A stretch of 64,000 nucleotides of DNA from Oscillospiraceae bacterium (GCA_017415775.1 JAFQFC010000023.1:1-64000); one strand, 5' to 3'. Shown: positions 31,699-41,626, counted from the stretch's first letter. Notes: generated by a model not told the origin, from the sequence alone. Numbers and translations: made by a program.

Positions 31699-33123
31699 AT
31701 GGAAGAAAGAAAAGGTTTTAAAAGTACATTTGGTTTCCTGATGGCGGCTGTGGGCTCTGCGGTGGGCCTGGGCAACATCTGGGGCTTCCCCAACAAGATG
31801 GGCAGCAACGGCGGTTTTGCCTTCCTGCTGGTCTATCTGGTGCTGGCCGTGGTGTGCGGCTACATCGTCATGGTGGGTGAGCTGGCCATCGGCCGCAAGA
31901 CCGGCAAGAGCGCCATCGCCACCTATCAGACCCTGTCGAAAAAGTTCAAGTGGCTGGGCTGGCTGGCTACCCTGTCCCCCTTCCTGATCCTGTCGTTCTA
32001 CTGTGCGCTGGGCGGCTACTGCATTAAGTACATCGTGCTGAATGTAGGCAACCTGTTTGGCGCAGCCTTCGGCACCAACGGCCTGTCCGGCGGCGAGATC
32101 TTCGAGGCCTTCATGCTCAACCAGACTGAGGGCGTGGTATTCGGCATCATCTTCCTGCTGATCACCATGTTCATCGTTATGGGCGGCGTGTCCGGCGGTA
32201 TTGAGAAGTTCTGCTCTGTGGGTATGCCTGCGCTGGCCGTGATGCTGGTGGTCATCATCATCCGTTCCTGCACCCTGCCCGGTGCTGTGGAAGGCCTGAA
32301 GTTCATGTTCGTCCCCAACTTTGCGCCTTTGAAGGAGAATTTCCTGGGCGTGCTGGCAACGGCCGGCGGCCAGATGTTCTTCTCCCTGTCTCTGGGCATG
32401 GGCGTTATGATCACCTACGGTTCCTATCTGGATAAGCAGAAGGACATCACCAAGAACGCACTGGTCATCGTGATCTTCGATACGCTGGTGGCGCTGATGG
32501 CCGGCCTGGCTGTGCTGCCCGCCGCCTTTGCTCTGGATCCCGGCGGCAAGATCGGCGGTCCCTCCCTGCTGTTCGTGACGCTGCAGAACGTATTTGACAG
32601 CATGGGCGGTATTGGCGCTGTGTTCGGCATCATCTTCTATCTGCTGGTGACTCTGGCTGCGGTTTCCTCCTCTATCTCCCTGCTGGAAGTCATCGTGACC
32701 CACTTCTGCGACAAGGCTACCGAGAAGGGCAAGGGCGACAAGCGCAAGATCTACAGCGTGATCGCTGCAGCAGCTGCCGGTGTGCTGTGCGTGCTGGTGT
32801 GTCTGGATGGTCTGGGTTACAGCGGCTACTGGGTCCCCGGCCGTGTGCTGGTGGACGGCGCATGGCAGTACACCGCCATGTACAACGACTGCTGGCTGGA
32901 CTTCTTTGACATGCTGTCCGAAGGTATCATGATGCCTCTGGGCGCACTGCTGATGTGCCTGATGATCGGCTACGAGATCGGCCCCGATGTGGTTCGCGAC
33001 GAGGTGGAGAAGAGCGGCGGCAAGATGAAGACTTACGGCTTCTTCAAGATCTGCGTCCGCTTCATCACCCCCCTCCTGATGGTCATGGTGCTCATCGGCC
33101 AGATCAAGGACTTCTTCCTGTAA
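31699..33123 (+). CDS. Sodium:neurotransmitter symporter (SNF/NSS) family transporter
   Basis: A 474-residue membrane protein of the LeuT/MhsT family. The sodium and substrate site near the start is clear (AAVGSAVGLGNIWGFPNKMG), with GGFAFLLVYL in the second helix. About eleven to twelve helices. These transporters import amino acids with sodium; the substrate cannot be read from sequence. The ATG follows AAAGGAGCGAG. Single-gene unit with its own promoter, leader and terminator. Confidence 0.93.
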   Translation: MEERKGFKSTFGFLMAAVGSAVGLGNIWGFPNKMGSNGGFAFLLVYLVLAVVCGYIVMVGELAIGRKTGKSAIATYQTLSKKFKWLGWLATLSPFLILSFYCALGGYCIKYIVLNVGNLFGAAFGTNGLSGGEIFEAFMLNQTEGVVFGIIFLLITMFIVMGGVSGGIEKFCSVGMPALAVMLVVIIIRSCTLPGAVEGLKFMFVPNFAPLKENFLGVLATAGGQMFFSLSLGMGVMITYGSYLDKQKDITKNALVIVIFDTLVALMAGLAVLPAAFALDPGGKIGGPSLLFVTLQNVFDSMGGIGAVFGIIFYLLVTLAAVSSSISLLEVIVTHFCDKATEKGKGDKRKIYSVIAAAAAGVLCVLVCLDGLGYSGYWVPGRVLVDGAWQYTAMYNDCWLDFFDMLSEGIMMPLGALLMCLMIGYEIGPDVVRDEVEKSGGKMKTYGFFKICVRFITPLLMVMVLIGQIKDFFL

Positions 33124-33156
33124 GAAAAAACACGGTATACACCCCTCAAAAAACAG

Positions 33157-33190
33157 AAAAGGCCGGAGTCTTCGGACTCCGGCCTTTTCC
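33157..33190 (+). terminator. Terminator of the symporter gene
   Basis: Perfect 14-bp stem AAAAGGCCGGAGTC / GACTCCGGCCTTTT with a TTCG loop. Confidence 0.9.
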
Positions 33191-33296
33191 GCCGGCAAGA
33201 GAAAGTTAAGATTTTCGTAAGGTTTTGAAAAGGCCTTGCAAAAAGGGCTGTGGTTCGTTAAGATAAGAGTAATAAAAACGGAAGGAACCAGCGCAT

Positions 33297-34556
33297 ATGA
33301 AAGAATGGCTGCGATACGGGAAATGGGCATTGACGGCGTTTGTCACCGTCTGTGCCATTCTGGTTTTTTACGATACATTTTACCAAAGCGGTGCATTGGG
33401 CGACTTCCTGCACAAGCTGGCTGACGTGCTGGCCCCGGTACTGTACGGCATGGCCATGGCCTACCTGCTGGCCCCGGTGCTGAACTGGCTTGAAAGAGTG
33501 ATACTGTCTCTCGTCAACAAGCTGCGCAGCCGCAACGGCCAGGAGCCCATCACCGGCTATAAGGGTTGGGTGCGGGCGCTGTGCATCCTGCTGACCTGGT
33601 CGGTGGTGCTGCTGGCGCTGTACCTGCTGATGAGCGTGCTGGTGCCGCAGCTGGTGGAAAGCGTGAAAACGCTGATCGCCAACGCCGAGAGCTACTACAA
33701 TACCATCTACGGCTGGGGCAGCGAGCTTTTGAAGGACAACCCCAGGATGGCTTTGTGGCTGGAGCAGCAGCTGGAGAGCTATCGGGAAAGCTCTGTCAGC
33801 TTCCTGGATGGACTGGTACCCAAGCTGGAGAGTTTGATCACCACCAGCCTGGGCGGACTGCTCACCAGCGTCTGGAGCACGGTGAACTTTGCCATGGATC
33901 TGCTGATCGGCATTATCATCTCCGTCTACCTGTTGGTCAGCAAGGAGAAGGGTTTGGCCATCTCCTACAAGGTGGTGTACAGCCTGCTGCGTGAGGACCG
34001 GGCCGCAGCGCTGATGCGGGGCGCCCGCAAGGTGGATGCCATTTTCAGCGGCTTCGTCCGGGGCAAGCTGGTGGACTCCCTCATCATCGGCATTCTGTGC
34101 TTCATCGGCTGCAGTGTGCTGAAAATGCCCTACACGCCGCTGATCAGCGTAGTGGTGGGCGTGACCAATGTGATCCCGTTCTTTGGCCCCTTCCTGGGCG
34201 CCATTCCCAGCATCTTCCTGATTTTACTGGTGGATCCGCTGAAGGCGGTGTATTTCGCCCTCTTCGTGCTGGCGCTGCAGCAGCTGGACGGCAATGTGAT
34301 CGGCCCCAAGATCCTGGGCGATTCCACCGGTATTTCCAGCTTCTGGGTCATTGTGGCCATTCTGGTGGGCGGCGGCTTCTTCGGCGTGCTGGGTATGTTC
34401 CTGGGCGTGCCGGTGTGTGCGGCGCTGCAGACGCTGGGTAAGTATCTGGTGGATCGCCGGCTGCGCAAGCGGGATATGCCGCTGGATGCGGCGGCCTATG
34501 TCCGCAAAGATTTGCGGCAGGAAGTCCCGGCTGAAACAGACGACAAAACGGAATAA
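33297..34556 (+). CDS. AI-2E family (PerM-like) membrane transporter
   Basis: A 419-residue protein with about eight helices: a helix pair, a long extracytoplasmic region (about residues 110-190), then the conserved C-terminal core with VIPFFGPFLGAIPS and ALQQLDGNVIGPKILG. The family covers AI-2 exporters, sodium-proton antiporters and sporulation proteins such as YtvI, so the substrate is open. The ATG has only a weak ribosome binding site (GGAAGGAACC). Single-gene unit. Confidence 0.88.
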   Translation: MKEWLRYGKWALTAFVTVCAILVFYDTFYQSGALGDFLHKLADVLAPVLYGMAMAYLLAPVLNWLERVILSLVNKLRSRNGQEPITGYKGWVRALCILLTWSVVLLALYLLMSVLVPQLVESVKTLIANAESYYNTIYGWGSELLKDNPRMALWLEQQLESYRESSVSFLDGLVPKLESLITTSLGGLLTSVWSTVNFAMDLLIGIIISVYLLVSKEKGLAISYKVVYSLLREDRAAALMRGARKVDAIFSGFVRGKLVDSLIIGILCFIGCSVLKMPYTPLISVVVGVTNVIPFFGPFLGAIPSIFLILLVDPLKAVYFALFVLALQQLDGNVIGPKILGDSTGISSFWVIVAILVGGGFFGVLGMFLGVPVCAALQTLGKYLVDRRLRKRDMPLDAAAYVRKDLRQEVPAETDDKTE

Positions 34557-34562
34557 GCAAAC

Positions 34563-34594
34563 AAAAGCGCCGCAGCATCTGCTGCGGCGCTTTA
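34563..34594 (+). terminator. Terminator of the AI-2E family gene
   Basis: Stem AAAGCGCCGCAGCA / TGCTGCGGCGCTTT with minimal loop and short T-run. Confidence 0.85.
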
Positions 34595-34618
34595 CTGCGC
34601 TTTTGGGGAAACTTTTCC

Positions 34619-34647
34619 TTGCAATACGGGAGGAAATGTGGTACATT
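34619..34647 (+). promoter_or_regulatory. Promoter of the peptide ABC operon
   Basis: TTGCAA (34619-34624), 17-bp spacer, TACATT (34642-34647), about 75 bases before the first start. A small hairpin GCCGCC-gaa-GGTGGCGGC lies in the leader. Confidence 0.65.
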
Positions 34648-34720
34648 CACATCGACAATTGAATAATGAACAAACCATATTTCTAGATTGCCGCCGAAGG
34701 TGGCGGCGAAGAAGGAGAAA

Positions 34721-36271
34721 ATGATGAAGCAAAGAATCCTTGCTCTTTTTCTGGCGTTGATGATGGTGGGCACTGTACTCAGCGGATGCGGAGACGGCAG
34801 CAAAGACCCGGACGTCGATGGAAATCATGGCTATCTGGAGCGTGTCAAAAACAACGAGATCGTTGTGGGCATCGCTCAGGACCTGGAGGACAGTCTTGAC
34901 CCGCACATTTCCGCGTCGGCAGGCAGCAGAGAGGTCTTGTTCAACATCTATGAGGGATTGGTCAAGCCCAATTCCGATGGTGAATTGATCTGCGCAGTCG
35001 CACGGGATTATGAAATTACCAATGGCGGTCGGACTTATACCTTCTTCATCCGGGAAGGCGTCCAGTTCCATAATGGCCAAACCGTAAGCGCAGCAGATGT
35101 CGTCTATTCCATCAACCGCTGCGCCGATGCATCGGGGGGAGCACCCCTGGTGGCGGCGTTTTCTGCTATTGAAGAGGTGAAAGCCGTCGACGAAATGACG
35201 GTGGAGATCACCATTAAGGCTGCCGATCTGGATTTCCTCAGCTATCTCACCGAGGCCATCGTGCCCGACGGTTACGACAAGCTGGCCACTGCCCCCATGG
35301 GTACGGGACCCTTCAAGTATGTCTCCCGCTCTCCGCAGGAGAACATCATCATCGAGAAGTTCGATGCATACTGGGGTGAAGGTGCTGCGCTGGACAAGGT
35401 GACCTATAAGATCTACGAGGACGCCACCGCCCTCGTGATGGCCCTCAAGGGCGGCGCCATCGACCTGTGCTCCCACTTGACCAGTGCCCAGGTGGCCCAG
35501 CTGGACACCAAGTACTTCCAGATCCTCGAGGACACCATGAAGCTGGTGCAGGCCGTGTACCTGAACCACAAGGCGGCCCCCTTCGATAATGAAGCGGTCC
35601 GTGAGGCCCTGTGCTACGCCATTGACCGTCAGCAGATCATGGACTTCGTGGCCGGCGGCCGCGGTACCGCCGTGGGCAGCAGCATGTACCCTGCGTTTAC
35701 CAAGTACTTCATGCCCGAGCTGGTGGACTACTATAAGTATGACCCCGCCAAGGCCAAGGACCTGCTGGCCAAGGCCGGTTACCCCAACGGCTTTGACATG
35801 ACCATTACTGTGGCCTCCAACAATAAGCCCCATGTGGACACCGCCGAGGTGGTGGCCCAGCAGCTGCGTGCCGTGGGCTTGAACGTGACCATTCAGCAGG
35901 TGGAGTGGCAGACCTGGTACGACGAGACCTACAAGGGCCGCAACTATCAGGCCACCATCGTGGGTCTGGACGCCAGCAACATGACGGCCCGTGCCATGCT
36001 GGAGCGTTTCACCTCCACCAGCTCCAAGAACTTTACCAACTATAATAACCCCGCTTACGATGCCCTGTTTGCCAAGGCCATTGCTGCCACCGACGATGCC
36101 GCCCAGACGGCCATCTATAAGGACATGCAGAAGATGCTGACGGAGACGGCGGCCAACCTGTATATTCAGGACCTGTGCGACCTGGTGGCCATGCGCCACG
36201 ATATGACGGGTCTGCAGTTCTATCCCACCTTCGTGCTGGATCTGTCCACCGTGAGCTGGGTAACCGAGTAA
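34721..36271 (+). CDS. Peptide/nickel ABC transporter substrate-binding lipoprotein
   Basis: A 516-residue SBP_bac_5 family lipoprotein. Signal peptide with lipobox TVLSGC, lipid-attached Cys at about residue 22. Family marks: YEGLVKPNSDGEL, then TYTFFIREGVQFHNGQ and a C-terminal YNNPAYDALF. It captures oligopeptides, dipeptides or related ligands outside the cell. The ATG at 34721 follows GAAGGAG. The first about 190 codons look less GC-biased than the rest. First of five transporter genes in order SBP, two permeases, two ATPases. Confidence 0.9.
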   Translation: MMKQRILALFLALMMVGTVLSGCGDGSKDPDVDGNHGYLERVKNNEIVVGIAQDLEDSLDPHISASAGSREVLFNIYEGLVKPNSDGELICAVARDYEITNGGRTYTFFIREGVQFHNGQTVSAADVVYSINRCADASGGAPLVAAFSAIEEVKAVDEMTVEITIKAADLDFLSYLTEAIVPDGYDKLATAPMGTGPFKYVSRSPQENIIIEKFDAYWGEGAALDKVTYKIYEDATALVMALKGGAIDLCSHLTSAQVAQLDTKYFQILEDTMKLVQAVYLNHKAAPFDNEAVREALCYAIDRQQIMDFVAGGRGTAVGSSMYPAFTKYFMPELVDYYKYDPAKAKDLLAKAGYPNGFDMTITVASNNKPHVDTAEVVAQQLRAVGLNVTIQQVEWQTWYDETYKGRNYQATIVGLDASNMTARAMLERFTSTSSKNFTNYNNPAYDALFAKAIAATDDAAQTAIYKDMQKMLTETAANLYIQDLCDLVAMRHDMTGLQFYPTFVLDLSTVSWVTE

Positions 36272-36317
36272 CCAGACTTTTCGGCCCGTGGGCCGAACCT
36301 AAGAAAGAGGCGATGGC

Positions 36318-37256
36318 ATGAAACATGCAGTCAAGAAATTAGGGATGATGCTGCTGACCATGCTGATCGTCTCTTTTCTTGCCTTTTTGGCCTTCCAGGT
36401 CATTCCCGGCGACCCCACCAACACCATCCTCGGCACCGATGCCACCCCGGAACAGGTAGAGGCGCTCCGGGCCCAGCTGGGTCTGGACCGACCCTTCTTC
36501 GTGCGCTACTTTGACTGGCTGTTCCGCTTTGTACAGGGCGACTTCGGCACCTCCTACAGCTACAGCATGCCGGTGAGCGATATGCTTTCGGGCAAGCTGG
36601 GCGTGACGCTGCTGCTGGCGGTCCTGTCCTTCACCCTGACGGTATTGGTGTCCATCCCTGTGGGCATCCTCAGCGCCGACTGCGGCGGCTGGCTGGATAA
36701 GGCCCTGACGGTGACCGGCCAGATCACCATGGCGGTGCCCCCTTTCTTTACCGGCATCCTGCTGACCTATCTTTTCGGCCTGATCCTCCATTGGTTTACT
36801 CCCGGTGAGTTTGTGGCGCCCGGTGTGGACTTCTGGGGCAGCGTGGCCTATTTGATTTTCCCGGCCACGGCAATTGCCCTGCCCCGCATCGCCATGACGG
36901 TGAAAATGCTGCGCAGCGGCATTCTGGGCGAGCTGAACAAGGACTATGTCCGCACCGCTCACAGCCGCGGCAATGACCGAAAGGCCATCCTGTATCGCCA
37001 TGTGCTGCGCAATGCCGTGGTGCCTTCCGTAGCGTTTCTGGCCATGACCATTGCCGATATCGTAGCCGGCTCTGTGGTCATCGAGCAGGTTTTCGCCATT
37101 CCCGGTATGGGCCGGCTTCTCTTCAGTTCCATCTCCAACCGCGACTATCCTGTGGTGCAGGCGGTCATCGTGCTGATGGCCTTCTGGGTGGTGCTGGTGA
37201 ACTTTGTGGCGGATATGATCAACCAGCGGCTGGATCCCCGGCTGCGCCTGCAGTAA
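36318..37256 (+). CDS. Peptide ABC transporter permease (DppB-like)
   Basis: A 312-residue permease with six helices of the DppB/OppB type. FLAFQVIPGDPTNTILG and GLDRPFFVRYFDWL near the N-terminus and the EAA loop YVRTAHSRGNDRKAILYRHV are visible. Forms the membrane channel with the next gene. The start follows AAAGAGGCG, 46 bases after the SBP gene. Confidence 0.92.
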   Translation: MKHAVKKLGMMLLTMLIVSFLAFLAFQVIPGDPTNTILGTDATPEQVEALRAQLGLDRPFFVRYFDWLFRFVQGDFGTSYSYSMPVSDMLSGKLGVTLLLAVLSFTLTVLVSIPVGILSADCGGWLDKALTVTGQITMAVPPFFTGILLTYLFGLILHWFTPGEFVAPGVDFWGSVAYLIFPATAIALPRIAMTVKMLRSGILGELNKDYVRTAHSRGNDRKAILYRHVLRNAVVPSVAFLAMTIADIVAGSVVIEQVFAIPGMGRLLFSSISNRDYPVVQAVIVLMAFWVVLVNFVADMINQRLDPRLRLQ

Positions 37257-37263
37257 GGAGGGG

Positions 37264-38067
37264 ATGGCTATGCTGAAAGGAAACCGTTATCTGCAGATCG
37301 GCCTTGCCATCACCGGCGTTGTGACGGTGCTGGCGGTGCTGGGCCTGTTCTGGACCCCCTATGATCCCAGCGCAATGAACAGTGCGGAAATGTATATGGC
37401 GCCCAGCCTGCGCCACATCTTCGGTACGGACAACTTCGGCCGGGATGTGTTCAGCCGGGTGATGAAGGGCATTTCCACCACCTATCTCATCTCCCTTTGC
37501 ACCGTGGCTATGGGCGCTGCGGTGGGCGTCATCGTGGGCGCTCTCACCGGCTATTTCGGCGGCATCGTGGACGACATTCTCATGCGTGTCAACGACGCTG
37601 TCACCGCCTTCCCCAGCATTCTGCTGGCGCTGGTGTTCATCTCGCTGCTGGGCTTTGGCAAGTACAATGTGATCCTGGCGCTGGGTGTGGCCTTCGTGCC
37701 CAGCTATGCCCGTGTGGTGCGCAGTGAGTTTGCCCGTCACCGGGAAATGAACTATGTCAAGTCCGCACGCCTCATGGGTGCGACGGACCGACGCATTATG
37801 TTCGTCCATATCCTGCCCAATACCCGGGCAGTGATCCTGCCCACGCTGGTGATCGGCTTTAATAATGCCGTGCTGGCAGAGGCCAGCCTCAGCTATCTGG
37901 GCATCGGCGTCCGTTCACCGGACGTGTCTTTGGGCTATATGCTCTCGGAATCCCAGAGCTATATGGCCACGGCGCCGTGGTACGTGCTGTGTACCGGCGC
38001 TACGATCGTGCTGCTGATCCTGGGCTTCTCGCTGTTGGGCGAGGGCCTGCAGCAGGGAAGGAGGTAA
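37264..38067 (+). CDS. Peptide ABC transporter permease (DppC-like)
   Basis: A 267-residue permease with six helices. HIFGTDNFGRDVFSRVMKG is the DppC/OppC N-terminal signature; the EAA loop YVKSARLMGATDRRIMFVHI follows later. Shorter than many DppC proteins at the N-terminus. Starts seven bases after the previous stop with AAGGAGGGG. Confidence 0.92.
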   Translation: MAMLKGNRYLQIGLAITGVVTVLAVLGLFWTPYDPSAMNSAEMYMAPSLRHIFGTDNFGRDVFSRVMKGISTTYLISLCTVAMGAAVGVIVGALTGYFGGIVDDILMRVNDAVTAFPSILLALVFISLLGFGKYNVILALGVAFVPSYARVVRSEFARHREMNYVKSARLMGATDRRIMFVHILPNTRAVILPTLVIGFNNAVLAEASLSYLGIGVRSPDVSLGYMLSESQSYMATAPWYVLCTGATIVLLILGFSLLGEGLQQGRR

Positions 38068-38071
38068 CGCT

Positions 38072-38857
38072 GTGCTGGAAATCAAAGACCTTCATGTGCA
38101 GTTCCATACCTCCGACCATGAAGCGGTCCGGGGCATCTCCCTGCGGGTGGATGACGGCGAGATCATGGGCCTGGTGGGCGAGTCCGGCTCCGGCAAGAGC
38201 GTCACCGCCATGATGATCGCAGGCCTCCTGCGGGAGGACCGGGTGCGGACCGAGGGCCGGATTTTGCTGGACGGGCGGGACATGCTGGCCGTAGACGGCG
38301 ACGATCTGCTGAGCTATCAGGGCAAGGAGATCGGCGTGGTGTTTCAGGAGCCTATGAGTGCCCTGAACCCTGTCATGCGCATTGGCCCGCAGGTGGAGGA
38401 ATCCCTTCGGGTCCATACCAAGCTGTCCAAGGAAGAGCGCCGGGAGCTGGCGCTGCAGGCCATGCGGGATGTGGAACTGGACGATGTGGAAGAAGTGTAC
38501 CGCAAGTTCCCCCACGAGCTGTCCGGCGGTATGCTGCAGCGTGTGTGCATCGCCGCTGCCATCATCAGCCGTCCCCGGCTGCTGCTGGCCGACGAGCCCA
38601 CCACGGCGCTGGATGTGACCATTCAGGCCCAGATCCTGGAGCTCTTGAAGCGCCTCAACCGGGAACGGGATATGTCCATCCTCTTCATTTCCCACAATCT
38701 CCATGTGGTGCGCAAGCTGTGTACCCGTGTGGCCGTCATGCAGAAGGGCCGCATCGTGGAGGAGGGAGAGACGGAGCAGGTGTTCCATCATCCCCGTGAT
38801 CCTTATACCCAGCGGCTCATCGCCGCCATCCCCACAAGGAGGAAGATCGATGAGTGA
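38072..38857 (+). CDS. Peptide ABC transporter ATP-binding protein (DppD-like)
   Basis: A 261-residue ABC ATPase. Walker [11 protein letters not shown]-loop [11 protein letters not shown], signature [10 protein letters not shown], Walker [13 protein letters not shown]. It starts with GTG at 38072, behind GGAGG. The C-terminal oligopeptide-transporter extension with its Fe-S cysteines is not present; the protein ends soon after [11 protein letters not shown]. Confidence 0.93.
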   Translation: MLEIKDLHVQFHTSDHEAVRGISLRVDDGEIMGLVGESGSGKSVTAMMIAGLLREDRVRTEGRILLDGRDMLAVDGDDLLSYQGKEIGVVFQEPMSALNPVMRIGPQVEESLRVHTKLSKEERRELALQAMRDVELDDVEEVYRKFPHELSGGMLQRVCIAAAIISRPRLLLADEPTTALDVTIQAQILELLKRLNRERDMSILFISHNLHVVRKLCTRVAVMQKGRIVEEGETEQVFHHPRDPYTQRLIAAIPTRRKIDE

Positions 38858-39581
38858 CAAAGTGTTGGAGGTCCGTGACCTCAATGTCTGGTACCGTCCC
38901 TCCGGCGCCATTCGCCGCAAGAAGATGGTGCAGGTGCTGCACGACGTCAGTTTTGACCTGTACCGCGGCGAAATCCTGGGCGTGGTGGGCGAGTCCGGTT
39001 CCGGCAAGTCCACGCTGGCCAAGACCATTCTGGGCATGGTGCCTGACTATACCGGCACCTACACCCACTATACCAAGCGTCCGCAGATGGTGTTTCAGGA
39101 CCCCTCTTCCAGCCTCAACCCCGGCCGCACCGTAGGCTGGATCCTGGAAGAACCCCTGCGCATCTACGGCAAGTACGACGAAGCCGAGCGCATCCGCCGT
39201 GTTAAGGACATCATCGATCGTGTGGAACTGCCGGCGGAGTGCTACGATATGTATCCCCGGGAGCTGTCCGGCGGTCAGCGCCAGCGTGTGTGCATCGGCA
39301 TGGCGCTGATCCAGCGGCCCGGCCTCATCATCGCCGACGAGGCGGTGTCGGCGCTGGATGTGACCATTCAGGCACAGATCCTGAAGCTGATCCACAAGCT
39401 GCGGCAGGAGCTGGGCATTTCCTACATCTTCATCTCCCACGACCTGAACGTGGTCTACCAGCTGTGTGACCGGGCCATTGTCATGAAGGACGGACGCATC
39501 GTGGAGCAGGGGGATGTGGAGGAACTGTACGAACACCCCAAAGAAGAATATACCCGGGCGCTGCTGGCGGCGGCCCAGTGA
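38850..39581 (+). CDS. Peptide ABC transporter ATP-binding protein (DppF-like)
   Basis: A 243-residue ABC ATPase. Walker [11 protein letters not shown]-loop [12 protein letters not shown], signature [10 protein letters not shown], Walker [12 protein letters not shown]. The ATG at 38850 overlaps the end of the preceding gene by eight bases, with AAGGAGG upstream. Completes the importer with the DppD-like ATPase. Confidence 0.93.
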   Translation: MSDKVLEVRDLNVWYRPSGAIRRKKMVQVLHDVSFDLYRGEILGVVGESGSGKSTLAKTILGMVPDYTGTYTHYTKRPQMVFQDPSSSLNPGRTVGWILEEPLRIYGKYDEAERIRRVKDIIDRVELPAECYDMYPRELSGGQRQRVCIGMALIQRPGLIIADEAVSALDVTIQAQILKLIHKLRQELGISYIFISHDLNVVYQLCDRAIVMKDGRIVEQGDVEELYEHPKEEYTRALLAAAQ

Positions 39582-39591
39582 GGAGAAGAGG

Positions 39592-40017
39592 ATGACACAG
39601 GAGTTTTTGAGCGGCTTGCTGCGCAATGTCAACGAAAACGAGCATTTTCTGCTGCATAACGGCATCCGATTCACCGAAGTGGCAGAAGGCCGCGTGGTGG
39701 CGGAGCTGGAATTGAACGACGTGGTCATCAACCGCTGGGGCGTGCCTCACGGCGGTGCTCTTTTCACCATGGGTGATGTGGCCTGCGGCGTGGCGGCCAT
39801 CTCCGTCCGGGGTGAGTCGCTGGTGACGCTCAACGCCTCCATCGACTATATGGACCGGGCTGACATCAGCGGCAAAGTGACGGCGGTGGCGAAGGTGGAG
39901 CGTGCAGGAAGCCGTGTCTGTTTCTGCAGCGCCGAGATGTTCGACTGCAACGGAAAGCGCATCGCCGTCATGAAGGCGGCCATGTCCTACACCGGCACAA
40001 AACTGGATTTTGCATGA
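39592..40017 (+). CDS. PaaI/hotdog-fold acyl-CoA thioesterase
   Basis: A 141-residue protein of the PaaI family of thioesterases. WGVPHGGALFTMGDVACG is the active-site helix region, followed by the hotdog strands SLVTLNASIDYM. It probably hydrolyses an acyl-CoA, but the acyl group is unknown. It starts ten bases after the last ATPase gene (GAGGAGAAGAGG), so it is transcribed with the peptide importer; the link in function is unclear. Confidence 0.88.
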   Translation: MTQEFLSGLLRNVNENEHFLLHNGIRFTEVAEGRVVAELELNDVVINRWGVPHGGALFTMGDVACGVAAISVRGESLVTLNASIDYMDRADISGKVTAVAKVERAGSRVCFCSAEMFDCNGKRIAVMKAAMSYTGTKLDFA

Positions 40018-40018
40018 G

Positions 40019-40047
40019 AAAAAAGGCCGGGATTCCGGCCTTTTTTG
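40019..40047 (+). terminator. Terminator of the peptide ABC operon
   Basis: Stem AAAAAAGGCCGG / CCGGCCTTTTTT with a GATT-type loop directly after the thioesterase stop. Confidence 0.9.
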
Positions 40048-40065
40048 CAAAGAAGTGATAGGTGA

Positions 40066-41151
40066 ATGAAGAGATTTTTCAAAAAATATCAAAAATTGCA
40101 TATCTGGCTGCTGACCTGTCTGGCGCTGCTGGGACTGTTCGTGCTGACGAGGAACAACCGCACGTGGATGAACGCTCTGACGCAGCACTTCACCGAGCCG
40201 CTGAAACGAGCGGTAGCGTCCCTCACCTATCAGGTGGAGTGGTCGGTGGCGGAGCTGCTGTACTGCACCGCCGTTCTGGCGGGCGTCATCTGGCTGGCCC
40301 ACAGCGTGCGGCTGCTGATCACGGAAAAGGACCGTTGGCACATCCTCTACGGACGGCTGCTGGGACTGGTCTGCACCGGTCTGACCATTTATGTGGGGCT
40401 GACGCTGCTGTGGGGCGTGAACTACTACACCGACAGCTTTCAGGATCTTTCCGGTATCCGGGGCCGGGGCGCCACGGTGGAGGAACTGACGGAGCTGACG
40501 GAACGGTTCGCCCAAGGCGTCATCGACACCTATGACGAGGTGCAGCGGGACGAAAACGGCCTTTTCGCTGTACCCCGGGAGGAGATTTTTGCCGCCGGCA
40601 CCGACGTATATGAGAACCTCTATGAGGAATTTCCCTTCCTGCGGCTGGAGGACCGGAAACCCAAGGCGCTGGTGTATTCCGAAATTTTCAGTATCATGGA
40701 CTTCACCGGCTTTTTCTTTCCATTTACGGGAGAGGCCAATCTGAACGTTCACAGCCCGGCCATGTACCTGCCCACCACCATCGTCCACGAAATGGCCCAC
40801 CTGCGGGGCATTGCCTCGGAGCAGGAGTGCAATTTCCTGGCTGTGGTAGGGGCGACCCGCAGCGATGAGGCGGCCTATCGATATGCCGGGTGGCTCTTCG
40901 GCTACGTTTATCTGGGCAATGCCCTGTACGGGGCGGATCGGGACGCATGGGCGGCCATCCGGGCCACCATCCCGGAGGAAGTGGTGGCAGACCTGCGCTA
41001 TCACAGCGCTTACTGGGCCGCCTACGAAGGGCCGGTCAGTCAGGCGGCCTCCAACGCCTACGACTCTTTTTTGAAGGGGTACGGTGACGAGGACGGCATT
41101 CAGAGCTACGGCACGGTCGTGGACATGTTGATTGCGTATTATTTGGATTAA
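40066..41151 (+). CDS. DUF3810 family membrane protein with HExxH zinc-protease motif
   Basis: A 361-residue protein. Three N-terminal membrane helices (about 13-30, 62-82 and 98-118) are followed by a large outer domain with HEMAH (near residue 240), the HExxH signature of zinc metallopeptidases, as in DUF3810. A second likely ligand Glu lies in ASEQECNF shortly after. Substrate unknown. The start has a weak AGGTG ribosome binding site. Single gene. Confidence 0.85.
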   Translation: MKRFFKKYQKLHIWLLTCLALLGLFVLTRNNRTWMNALTQHFTEPLKRAVASLTYQVEWSVAELLYCTAVLAGVIWLAHSVRLLITEKDRWHILYGRLLGLVCTGLTIYVGLTLLWGVNYYTDSFQDLSGIRGRGATVEELTELTERFAQGVIDTYDEVQRDENGLFAVPREEIFAAGTDVYENLYEEFPFLRLEDRKPKALVYSEIFSIMDFTGFFFPFTGEANLNVHSPAMYLPTTIVHEMAHLRGIASEQECNFLAVVGATRSDEAAYRYAGWLFGYVYLGNALYGADRDAWAAIRATIPEEVVADLRYHSAYWAAYEGPVSQAASNAYDSFLKGYGDEDGIQSYGTVVDMLIAYYLD

Positions 41152-41189
41152 CTCTGTTTTGGAAAATTCGCCGCTCTGTAAAAAGATCA

Positions 41190-41232
41190 AAAAAGAAGGG
41201 TTGAAGGCGTTTGCCTTCAACCCTTCTTTTTT
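41190..41232. terminator. Bidirectional terminator between DUF3810 and ybaB genes
   Basis: A nearly 20-bp perfect stem around a GTTT loop (GAAGGGTTGAAGGC / GCCTTCAACCCTTC) with A- and T-runs. Confidence 0.92.
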
Positions 41233-41236
41233 GAAT

Positions 41237-41599
41237 TTAAAGTCCGGGGATATTCAGGCCGCCGGTGACGCCCTTCATAGCGCCGTCCATGGCCTCGTCG
41301 GCCTGACGCAGAGCCTCGTTAACGGCAGAGACCACCAGATCCTGCAGCATCTCCACGTCCTCGGCGTCCACGGCCTCGGGCTTGATGACCAGATCGGTCA
41401 GCAGCTTCTTGCCGCTGACGGTGGCAGAGACCACGCCGCCGCCCACAGAGGCGGTAAAGCTGCTGTTCTCCACATCGGCCTGTGCCTTTTCCATTTCCTG
41501 CTGCATCTTCATCAGCTTCTGCTGCATTTGCTGCTGCTGACGCATCATGTTGCTGCCGCTGTTGCCGAAGCCGCCGCGGGCGCTGTATCCTTTTGCCAT
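41237..41599 (-). CDS. ybaB: YbaB/EbfC family nucleoid-associated protein
   Basis: A 120-residue DNA-binding protein. Core MMRQQQQMQQKLMKMQQEME, then VSGKKLLTDLVIKPEAVDAE. Located just downstream of dnaX, the standard place in most bacteria (dnaX-ybaB-recR). No recR follows here. Confidence 0.95.
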   Translation of the reverse strand: MAKGYSARGGFGNSGSNMMRQQQQMQQKLMKMQQEMEKAQADVENSSFTASVGGGVVSATVSGKKLLTDLVIKPEAVDAEDVEMLQDLVVSAVNEALRQADEAMDGAMKGVTGGLNIPGL

Positions 41600-41626
41600 T
41601 GCTGTATTCTCCTTATTCGATGAATT

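Noticed and set aside
31402..33330. Long minus-strand frame opposite the sodium symporter
   Set aside because: Runs through a promoter, leader and terminator of a clear transporter gene; low-complexity His/Gln content.
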